From: Cristatella mucedo
Lineage: Eukaryota > Bryozoa > Phylactolaemata > Cristatellidae
Direction: 5' to 3'
Assembly (NCBI GenBank): GCA_009760855.2
Contig: WPIO01000054.1
Coordinates: forward strand, 2,703,501-2,767,500
Length of the DNA: 64,000 nt
The notes beneath the pieces were generated by a model. The model made no database searches and was not told where the DNA came from. It saw only the letters and a program-made list of their open reading frames with translations. The translations under genes and the position numbers were made by a program. How positions within the stretch are numbered: the first letter of the stretch is position 1; every line of letters begins with the position of its first letter. Shown here piece by piece: positions 12,956-22,900 of this stretch.

Positions 12956-13112
12956 AATTTTAGATATTTTATCTCATGTAATTTTAATTTAATCAAATAA
13001 GGAATCAAGGTAAAAATGTAAAAGCCGGTACGCAAAGGCAATACTCAACTTGTGACGTAGCATTCAAATAATGATGGTATAGTTTAGCCATTCCATGGAA
13101 ACAAGTAACAAC

Positions 13113-13144
13113 AAACAGTGGCAATATGCGTATTGCCACTGTTT
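13113..13144. repeat. Perfect palindrome, 14-bp arms, TGCG loop
   Basis: AAACAGTGGCAATA and TATTGCCACTGTTT are exact reverse complements separated by 4 nt. The right arm overlaps the first bases of the duplicated lectin 5' flank (tttaggctcggt), so it marks the junction between R1 tail and gene flank. Confidence 0.9.
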
Positions 13145-13657
13145 AGGCTCGGTCAAATGAGCATGCTTTTGCACGGTTGGTTCAGATATGATCTCACCAG
13201 CACCACGCATGCCTCAAATCTAGGAATTTCCCGAAGCTACTTGTCGTTAAATCAGAAAAATTTCTAGCTTTTACCTTTCGGCTAACTTCCGGCTAAGGAA
13301 CTTGGCCAAATTCATTTGGCACTTTGGATGCGAGTCTGTCGCCTCTGCTCTCCGAGCGCTTTTCTGCCGGCTGCACGATACTCTTAACTGGAAGTGCCAG
13401 GTCGAGCAGCGCCGCTCGAGCGCAGCTGCTCGACGTGCTCGCCACTTTAGTCCAAGTCAATTTAGGGCTTTCTGTTGCAGCGAGCCTGACTGACATTGCC
13501 GCCGGCCAGCGGCTGCATATGATCGTCTTCACTCCGTGTCTAGCGCTGCCACTGCTATCAAAAAGTACACGAAGGACGCTAGCTAGCTCGCCCGCCAGTG
13601 CGTGGTATTTTGCGATTCGCTCGCCCGCCTCACCCAGCACGCGCCAATCGTGACGAT

Positions 13658-13658
<1 letters not shown>

Positions 13659-13689
<31 letters not shown>

Positions 13690-13699
13690 AGAGAGAAAG
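13659..13699 (+). promoter_or_regulatory. Promoter (GA)n tract
   Basis: About 41 nt of GAGA repeats lie roughly 115 nt upstream of the TATA-like box. The second gene copy has a much shorter tract (14 nt) at the matching place, 63,439-63,452. GA tracts can bind GAGA-type factors in some animals; a role here is inferred only from position. Confidence 0.5.
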
Positions 13700-13812
13700 C
13701 AAACACGAGCGACGCCGCACAGCCGTTTTCTAGCCTATCGTTTTGTGGCACCCAGTTGCTTCTCCGCCACCGAGCTCGCTCGAGCGGAAGCGTGCCGGGG
13801 CGCCGGCGGCGG

Positions 13813-13820
13813 CATAAAAG
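13813..13820 (+). promoter_or_regulatory. TATA-like box CATAAAAG
   Basis: CATAAAAG lies 43 nt before the ATG. In the second copy the same octamer lies 42 nt before its ATG. With usual TATA-to-start spacing the 5' UTR would be only about 10-15 nt. Confidence 0.55.
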
Positions 13821-13855
13821 CGTCAGCACGAACAAAGCAGCTTCAAGCCGACGAC

Positions 13856-13937
13856 ATGCAGAGGCAGCAGCGGCTGCTTTGCGGTCGCCTTGCGCCGCTC
13901 CTGCGGCTGCTCTGCCTGCTGATTCTCGCCTCCGGAG
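13856..13937 (+). CDS. Exon 1: start codon and signal peptide
   Basis: The exon encodes 27 residues plus one base. The leader has basic residues, then a Leu-rich core ([13 protein letters not shown]) ending at a plausible signal peptidase site. The donor is GGAG|GTGAGA, phase 1. The second copy at 63,609-63,690 has exactly the same length and donor; its changes in the leader are Pro to Leu, Ile to Leu and two silent ones, consistent with a conserved signal peptide. Confidence 0.75.
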
Positions 13938-16900
13938 GTGAGAGAGCGCGCCGCTGTCGCTGCCGCGCGTGCCGCAGCGGGTCTCCGAAGAGTGGCGGTC
14001 GCTGCCAGACGCCTGGTCGTTGCTGTTGCCCCCGCCGCCACTCGTCGCGGTGGTGACAGCCGCTGCAGAGCTTCTCAGCGGCCACGTGAAGTGCTAATAC
14101 ATTCAAGTAGGTTTGAATCTGAATCACACGACGCAGAGGCGATGCACTGTATTTGATCGGTGAATAATGACCTCGTAGCGTGGCTAGCCTAAATGTATGT
14201 CATATTTGGAGCTTGTACGGCAATTTCTATGACTTAGCTCTATTCAAGTGGCCGCATGTCACTCGAGCCTGAAATTTAATGAAATTTCGGAGAACACTCC
14301 TCACAAAACATCAGAGACCTCATATCCTTCATTTTTTTAATCTGGAAATAATCCGTTTTCTTCCTACGCGATCCGCAGCTGCCTTGAAACGCAAAGATGC
14401 GACGGAAGTAACCAGCGGTTAGCAAATGGCTCACACTTCTCCGCGGAAATTATTATTTAACTTACGGTGATTGACGACAAGCGGTGCGTCAGACTTTGCC
14501 AAATATATCACGTTCGACGACGGAACGTTCGGCGTTGAACCAAATTACAACGACAGATTTACCGCGGGCAGCCGGCGAGCATCGGATGTGTCATCGCTTG
14601 CTCACAACGTGCACGCTCTATCAGCTAGTACGGCCAGCGCTCAATGATTGAAGCCGCAATAGCACAGAGTCGACCAAAGTCACTGACGCAAAGGCCGACA
14701 CGAGGCCACAGCTCACAGGAGCACCGCGATCAGCCATTTTTCAATAGGCTCGCGTTAAAAAAGTTCTAAGCAGCTGGATTTATGCACAATGAAAACACTT
14801 AAAGTCTGAATCATTCTCACCGTAATTGTGGGGCCTTTTTTACATAAAATAATACTCTTGTAATTTGCATGGTAGTCGCAGCTGATAATTAATATTGACG
14901 GTAAGTGGTCAGGTTGTATAGCTGCACGCCCTGTGCGAATTCGGTCAGCTTCACAATGCCTCGTGTTTCATAACGCGCTATGAGTTGCGTAATTCATAAT
15001 GAGGTGACACTGAAACAAATAAAGTTTCACAATGCCACGTTTAGTCGTCACAAGGAGGGCTCTATAAAGATGTTCAAATGGTCAAAGTAAGATGATATTA
15101 ATTTATAAAAGTTCAAACAGGGACGCCGAGAACGTAACCAAAAGTAATGCTTTTCGAAGAAACGCGGCTGTCATCTGCAGCGGCTCTGCATCGCTGCACC
15201 TCGGAGCTGGCTCTTCAGCCCCCGATCGCGACCGACCTATACCGGCTATTCAGCCCCCGACCGCTGCGGAGCGACGGGACGATTCCAATTTGCGCGTCGG
15301 CAAGAACTAATGGCGCCGCTTCGAGCTCTGCGTTTGCGGCCTAGGCCGTCGGTGTGGAGGCCACCGTATCCAGTCTATTACGCCCGGACTAGAAGCATTT
15401 CAAATTATTTTCCAATCACCGTTCCCAAACATTGCTCCGTACAATATCGGCACGCTTATTCTGTCATGGGTGAAATTAACTGCAAACAACATCACTGTTG
15501 CGCCGCATCAAAATCTTCATTCAGAAGACTGCCTCTACAGCTACCTATCACATCCGATCCCTATCCAAGATTAGAAGCTGACTCCTACAGTGGCTTGTAA
15601 AAAATTTAACTAGCTCTTTAGTTCTGTCTCGGCTTGATTATTGTAATTCCCTTTTGGCTGGGCTGCCACAGAAAGCTATTATGCCACTACAGCTGACTAT
15701 GAATATGGCTGCAAGGCTGGTCTTCAAGTCCCAGCGGTTTGAGCACGTGTCACCTCTGCTGAAAGAGCTATGATGGTTGCCGGTTGAGCAAAGGATACAG
15801 AGCAAAGTTCTTACGCTGACCCACAAGGCCCGCCACGGCTTAGCTCCTTCGTACATAGCTGAACTGCTGCATCAGTTTCAGCCTGTTCGCGCCCTCAGGT
15901 CCTGTTTGGACAACAAATTAGCTGTCCCATTCCTCCGCTTAAAGACAGTTGGCGACAGAAGCTTTAGCTCTGCAGGTCCTAGACTGTGGAACTCGCCTCC
16001 ACAATTCTTACGCAACGACATCTACTCTCCAACTGCTGACTATGGCACATTTTTTTCAGCGGTCCTGAACTGCTACTTCTATGCTAGGCACTACCTCAAC
16101 TGCTCTCCTGACTCTGCTATGCTTCCCACTTTATCTTTGTTGCGTGAGACGAAGTCTGTTGGCTACCGAATGTGTACCGAAAGCCGCTTAGGCTGTGAGT
16201 GAGCTATGCAAAACTCTCCTGCGTAGCATTTACATGGTCTTTATGACTTTGTGGAGTTACTGACGGAGATACATTACATTACAGTATATGGGAAAGTAAA
16301 TTTCCATTTCTGTTTACATGTATATATATATATATATATGTGTGTGTTTGTGTGTGAGTGTCTGTGTGTGTGTGCGTGTGCGTGTGCGTGTGCGTGTGCG
16401 TGCGCGTGCGCGTGCGCGTGCGCGTGCGCGTGCGCGTGCGCGTGCGCGTGCGCGTGTGGGTGTGAGTGTGTGTGTGTGTGTGTGTATTTGTCTTTCTCAC
16501 TTAACAACCGCTCAGCATTGATTTAGCGCTTTCGGACATCCGGTGCCTCAATGTGCCGTTCCACCAAACGCGTGGCCGCGACCCCATTCAAGCTCAGCTC
16601 TTGGCCAGTGGCGGCTGCTGCGGCGGTGGCTGCGGAAGTGCTGCTACAGCGATTATGACGGCTCTTGTAATAGCTCAAAGCACAAAGGTGCGCCTTGACG
16701 TCCTCCACGGAGACATTATGACGATCGCCTCCCTGCGACCTCCGGCCAGCGGGCCGGCACCACTGGCGGCATCGTTGAAGTGCTGTGCCAGCCTGTGCGT
16801 CGCCACCGTCGACAGCGCCGGACCGCAGTGCACCTCTGCCAGCTACTCGCCGTCGACCGACACGTGCGACCTTCTGACTGGCGACGGTGAATCTAAGGCA

Positions 16901-19900
16901 AGCGGGTGCGATGCCCGCCTTCGCTTCAGAACCGGTGAGCGGCGTCGTCCAGCGGGCTGTGACAGCCCTCTGCACAACCTGTCGTCGGGCTGGGTAGCGT
17001 GATCGAGCAACAAGTCTTCGGGCTCCAACGCCGAAACCTTTATTTTAGGCTACGCCGGCCAAGCCCAGTCTACGAGCACTAGACGGCGGCCGGCGTCGAA
17101 AGATCTCGCCCCCTCCTGCTGAACTCCTTCCGCTGCCTTTATATTCCTTGCAAGCGTTGTTTTTCGCACTGAGGGCCATTGTCAGTTCCGAACCACTCGA
17201 CAGCTGGTGGCAGTTAGATGCGGATGGATGGCCCCACAGATGCCGCTAATGCATGGATTTGGGCAGGACTGCCAAGTCATCTGCCGAGACATCGTCTGCA
17301 CTTCCACCGGTCTTGAGTTTGCGGTTGCTTAGGTAGTCTGAGGGCCCTCGAAGGGTCTTTGCAGACTGCAAAGTCATGTTCCCTCACGCGAGCATACGAC
17401 CTTATGTGCTCGAGCGATGAGTGCCGACGTTTGAGCGATGACCGTCGAGTTTTTAAATTTTTGGCAGGTTTTCGTTGCGGTTTTTGCCCACGAGCAGTGC
17501 AATTATTAAAACGGTGAATGCTTGTATGCACTATCAAGTGGACGCTTTGAAATGGTGGCGGCCCTTTGCTTGTCGACGGCCGAACATTTACGTATGCATT
17601 TACGACCAGTCTAAATGAGACGTTTGACTTTTTCAGTACCCGCACCTTCCAATCGCCTCTCCGACGACACCTCTGGCCGCGTCCTTCCGCCGCTGCACGC
17701 ACTCGGCTTCAGCCTTCGGTAGAGCTAAACAAAACAATTAGATTTGGAATCAATTCTATCGGTAATCTTTTGACTTTTATCTTCCAAGAATAATCCTAAA
17801 ATTTTTACGGTACTCGTAAATACCAATAAAATAAACAGCTAGTAGTAATGTTTGCAGCTGCACGCAGTGTGCGAATTCAGTCAGCTTCAGGTGATGAGCC
17901 GTAATGGCACACTACGTAAGGCGGTTGGTATCACGACCTCTGACCCGAGGTCGTGGGTTCGATTCCTACGGTAGGCGATTTTCTTCGCCACTGCAAGCGG
18001 TCTTAATATTCGCAATGGCTCGTCTGTCACTATGCAAAAAAGATGCTGTTTAATCAGCTAGGATTTAATACTATTCACAATGCCTCGTGTTTCATAATGC
18101 TACGAGGTGCAACTGACACAAAGGTAATTTCATATTGCCACATTAAGTCCTCGCAAGGTGGGCTTTGTAAAGACGTTCGAATGGTCAAATTAATATATTA
18201 TTAATTTATAGAGGTCCGTATACGGAAGCCGAGAACGTCATACAAAGTAATAAATACGCTCGCACGTATGCTAGTCTGCAAAACATGGCTGTCGTTTGCT
18301 GCGGATCTACGTCGCTGCACCTCGGAGCAGACTCGTTCGCCCCCGATCCCCCCAACAGTGGAACGGCGAGACGATTACTCATCGCTAGCGCTGCAGACGA
18401 ACCTGGCAAAGCGCAGGTCACGTGCCGTCACTTAGACCAAGTTTAATTCACCCTTTTCACTAGCTTAAAGTAGCTATATCAAAAACTCCTGACTATGTTG
18501 GGCTTGATGAGGAGTGAAATGGCGGCAAATAGCCAGCAGTCGAACGTGACTTAATACACTACCAATGTGGAATTGCTACCATAATACGGAATTTAAGATA
18601 TTATAATATATGTCCGTAGTACACCAGATTATGGCGACTATATGACGTGTCCAACTTTTTTTGGTATAATATGGGGTTTCATTTCATTGCCGCCGGACTG
18701 TCATCTGCGTACCGCCTGCTAGAATCGCCGCGAAATACACTTACTCAATATATAATTACTAGGATATTTTATTTTCGCATCCACCGTGCTCAGCAGCTTA
18801 GGGCACAGCTAGGTGAATCGCTGTAAAATACGCGCGCCAGTCGTTCTTCGTAGTAAGACGGCTGAGATTTCACCGAGTTTCGCGGTTGATTCATGTGTTG
18901 CCGAGTGTCGCCTACGGTTAAAGTGTCGGCAGCGCAGGTAACGCGTAGGCAAGAACTAAGGCTGCTTCGAGTGCAGCATTTTTGGCCCAAGCCGTTGGTG
19001 CGGAGGCCCCGTATCATACCTGCCGAATAATGACACCTGCGAACTCGTGACAGACGGCAGCGAATCGCAGGCGAGCGGGCGCGACACACGCCGTCTCCTT
19101 AGAATCGGTGAGCGGCGCCATCTAGCGGGCTTGTGACCAGAAGTTCTATGGGGCAGGCACTAAAGTTCGAGCCATCACCGGCGAGTATTTCTTTATTTCT
19201 ATCTCGGGAGGTCATCTTTGCGTTTTCCGCTCCTGTGACTCAGAGCTATTGACAGCCGCGAGTGTGTTCGTGAGCTGCCGAGCGGATGCATTGAAAGTGA
19301 AGGTGAAGGCCCTTCACTCTTTGAGGAACGAACATTTACTTCTGCTTTTACATCCGTTCAGACTGAAAAATTTGACCACTCAAGTGCCCGTACCTCCCAA
19401 GCGCGTCTCCTACAATGCCAATGACGGCGCTCTCACGTCAATGCATGGACGCCGCTTCAGCCTTCGGTGGGCCGGTAATGCTGAAGGCCTTTAGAAACTA
19501 TTCCCGGTATTAATTCCGTAAAATACATTCGGAATCATATGCAAATCAAAATATACGAAAATAACACTGTACAAAATTAAAAGTGGCCGGTAAATACATA
19601 CCCGAGTATCATTTTCAACCTCAATTTTTAAAGCGATTTCCCCAATATCACCCTGTCGGTGGAGCAAGTAAAAAGCCAGGATTAGAGAAATATGAACTTT
19701 GAAAATTCCTATTAGAAGCATGACTAAAGCAGACCACAAAAATAACGGGAGCCAAACTTGACGTGTAATCACGGCTTTTTTTGACTGCCTGCTGAGCCCT
19801 AGGTATGGTGAGCAGATTTTTTTCAATGTAAGGAAGCTGGGCAGGTGTCCCGCCGCTCCTGTCACTGCCAGGAAAATGCCTCGGCTCATGCCGATTGTAT

Positions 19901-22900
19901 TAGCTGTAAAATTGGCGTGCTTAGTGTAAAAAACTACCAAAATATTGGAATCCGATTCTGCTGATTTTGCTGGAATGTGATTTTAAAATCTAATTCATTT
20001 GTATAGCGCCCAAAGAGAACTTAATCGCTATTTAGGCGCTTCACATATGCCTCAGGGCTCGAGCCTACAACCTCAGCTCGGTGGGGGCTAACACCTTATT
20101 CGCTGGACTATTCTGTCTCCGAGATCTTCCTGGGCTATAACTGCCGAAAGGGACCGCATCCGGTCCGATACATTCGCTAATCAGCCGCTCAGTTTATCTT
20201 TTTCAATGCTAGTAGGCTGCCGGAGCCTTAGCGCTTTGAAACAATGCGGCGGCCGCAAAGCTTTTGCGAAGTTTCGACCCCATTGTCTGTCGTTCACAGG
20301 CACCAACATGCAGCAGAAGCAGCCGCGGCCGTCTTTGCAAACTCTGTCACTATCGATTGCGGCGACAACATCAACTGAGCAGACCATGACGTCGCTGCAG
20401 CCTCTGTCGACAACCGCACTGGGGCTGGGCCAAAGTTTCGAAGCCACGACATCAGACTTCCAGAAACTGTCTGGATCCACTGCAAAGCCCTACAGTGCCA
20501 AGCTCGCTGGACAAACTCCTGCAGCGTACTTAGTGAGTCTGAGCGAGCCACCGACAGCCGGACAGTCAGTGATTTCAGCCAAAGCTCGTTCAGCATCACA
20601 TAGCTCATTATCGTCAACTGCAATGGGTCCGCAAGAATATTCGAATTATGAGATGCTGCAGACATCGTCTCCGTCAGCAGAACCATCTGCACCGCAGACT
20701 TTGATCCTGGACACGAAAGCAGCGGCCAGGGGCAGCTCAGCCGCTACGACTTTGGCCGGATCACTGTCTGCCGTGCTGGCCACGAATCAGCCGACCGAGA
20801 CTCAGCCGACAGCGACTCAGCTGACAACGACTCAAACGACCACGACTGATACGACCACGACTGCGCCTACATCGACACTGCCTACTGCAACTCAGCTGAC
20901 TACAACTCAGCTGACCACGACTCAGCCGAAAACGACTCAGCCGACGACGACTCAGCCGACAATGACTCAGCCGACCACAACTCAGCCGACGACGACTCAG
21001 CCGACAACGACTCAGCCAACTCAGCCGACAACGACTAAGGTCACTACAACTCAGCCTGTCATGACTCAGCCGACAAAGACTCAGTCGACAACGACTAAGA
21101 CGACATCATCTACCAAGACCACGACAGCTACAACCAGTAGCAGTAATCAAGGTTATTTAAGAAAGCAGTGACTGTGCGGCAATACCTGCAGCGGTGGAAA
21201 TGTATTCCAGACGTGAAAGTCCCATCCTGCAAGCTAAAATGCCGAAGTCGGCAACCTAAACGCTGGCACCCCCTAAGTTAAAAAACATCATGTTCAAGGA
21301 TTCCGGCCCCACATGGTCTACTATCGGCTGCCGAAATGATGACCCGTTCTACTTCCCCATAATCGCTGTTATTGGTGCCGGTCAAAAGACGATCACTCCG
21401 TTTGCAGTAGCCTGTCTGATCAGCTTGAATAGCATCAAGCACCTTTGAAAAGCCTTGAGCATTAAGAGGAATGCATTTTGCGGGAGAACCTGTATAATGT
21501 TTTCAACAGTATTTGTACTTGTGATGTGAGTTCATTTATCTTGGAGATTTTCTACTCTTTGCTTATCATAATTACTAAATTCTTTTGATGGTCGTTAAGA
21601 TAAAACTGATATATATCTAGTTTCTCGCATTAAAGTACCGATTAGTGAGAGCCAAACCTGTTGCATGTGTGGAGCACCGGGATGAAGAAGATGGTCTCTT
21701 AGCACTCTATATGCATTACTTATACATTTGTTCTGCTTAAAATTCACACAAGCAAAGTAGAGCTCTCTTTGTCTTTATGCCCATTATTATTCTCAGTTAA
21801 CGTAGGCGTGCGTTTATTTTTAGGTGAGAATAATAGTCTAAGGTGAATTAATTGTTATCTTATAGAGGTGCACTTAATCTATGTGTGAAAAAGTTTGTTA
21901 TTTTTGTTGGCTGCATCAGAAATGGCGGCCGTTGAGGCATGAGTTTCCAGCTCCGGCAAAGTGTGAAATTAGGCTGCATTCGATCGCTCCTGAAATTATA
22001 ACACTTTTTTTGCTGCAGGGATTGGAACACCGATGATTGTATCCTTAAGTAAGTACTGAGCAGAATTTTGCGATGTTAGTATTTACAAACTTTGTTCAAC
22101 GTTAAGCTTCCGGCTGAGAACAGTGAGCAAGCTTGACTCCCATCGAATTTACTCGACGAAGACTTTACCCTGACGAGTTAGTACGCTTTTCTTGACTAGT
22201 CACGTTACTAGTAAAGTCAAACGTTGGCGCCCAACCATCAAATATTTCTCCTTACAGACAAGCCAGCTAACCAGTCGATGAAGTTTCAGGACAATCCCCC
22301 ATCGTGCTGCAGACCAGCTTATGCATTCGACGGAGATACAACCACCTATGCTTTTATGGAAAACGCTCCTCCCAACCCGTGGATTTACGTCGACCTAGGA
22401 GAGCAGCACAACGTTACTAAGGTTGCTGTGACGGCCCAATGCAACAGCGACGGTTGGTGATCGCCATGCAGGAGCGCTCAGCACTGTGGCTGCTTGCCGA
22501 GCTCCGATTAAGGACTCGAGCGATTCAAGCCGTAGCTTTTCTTCTAACGAGACATTGTGGGACTTTGGTGGCACATTAGCGAGTCGCCTTCACTGCTGGC
22601 TAACTGTGTCAGCTTCTCAAACCTGGGTGTTACCAATAGGCAGGGGAGAGAGAGCTTCAATCTCTCATCCTTGTCAGGTAGTTTCGCATTTCACCTCAAG
22701 CTACAAGCCGGTCGGTTGTCCTGCCTAGGGTTGAGCTGCGATTATTTCGAGCTCTCCGGGTCTCAGCCCACGTTCTTCAATCCTTCGGAAAACACTGCTC
22801 AGCTTAAATGTTCAAACTAAAATGCGAGTTGGAGAAATATGCAGGAAATATAGCTGAATGCAGACTCCCTTTGCCCCCCCCAATCTACCTTAGCACTGTG

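Larger units (their letters stand above)
13141..13855 (+). promoter_or_regulatory. CpG-rich 5' flank and promoter of the lectin gene
   Basis: The stretch 13,300-13,855 is GC- and CpG-rich. It aligns with 63,137-63,608 upstream of the second gene copy; 13,141-13,300 aligns with 61,065-61,220. About 1.9 kb present in the second copy is therefore missing here. It contains a GA tract at 13,659-13,699 and a TATA-like box at 13,813-13,820. The overlapping open frames on both strands follow from the lack of stops in GC-rich DNA and are not gene candidates. Confidence 0.6.
17845..19500 (+). repeat. Second unit of the local duplication, intron 2
   Basis: This unit repeats 14,890-15,390 and then, after a deletion, the end of exon 2 and the following intron (19,240-19,490 matches about 17,490-17,720, including cgaacattta). 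A SINE interrupts it at 17,890. The unit spacing is about 2.95 kb. Confidence 0.6.

Noticed and set aside
13293-13835. 180-codon minus-strand frame over the lectin promoter
   Set aside because: GC-rich DNA lacks stops. The frame includes the GA microsatellite as poly-Ser/Leu, and the homologous region at 63.3-63.8 kb does not keep it in the same form.
16274-16526. His-Ala, Thr-Arg or Cys-Val repeat proteins
   Set aside because: Translations of the alternating GT/GC tract in both strands.
16523-16975. 150-codon minus-strand frame
   Set aside because: It is the shadow of the GC-rich exon 2, which has splice borders and a domain on the + strand.
20181-20692. Minus-strand frames opposite the mucin exon
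   Set aside because: They are antisense to exon 3 and show no domain of their own.
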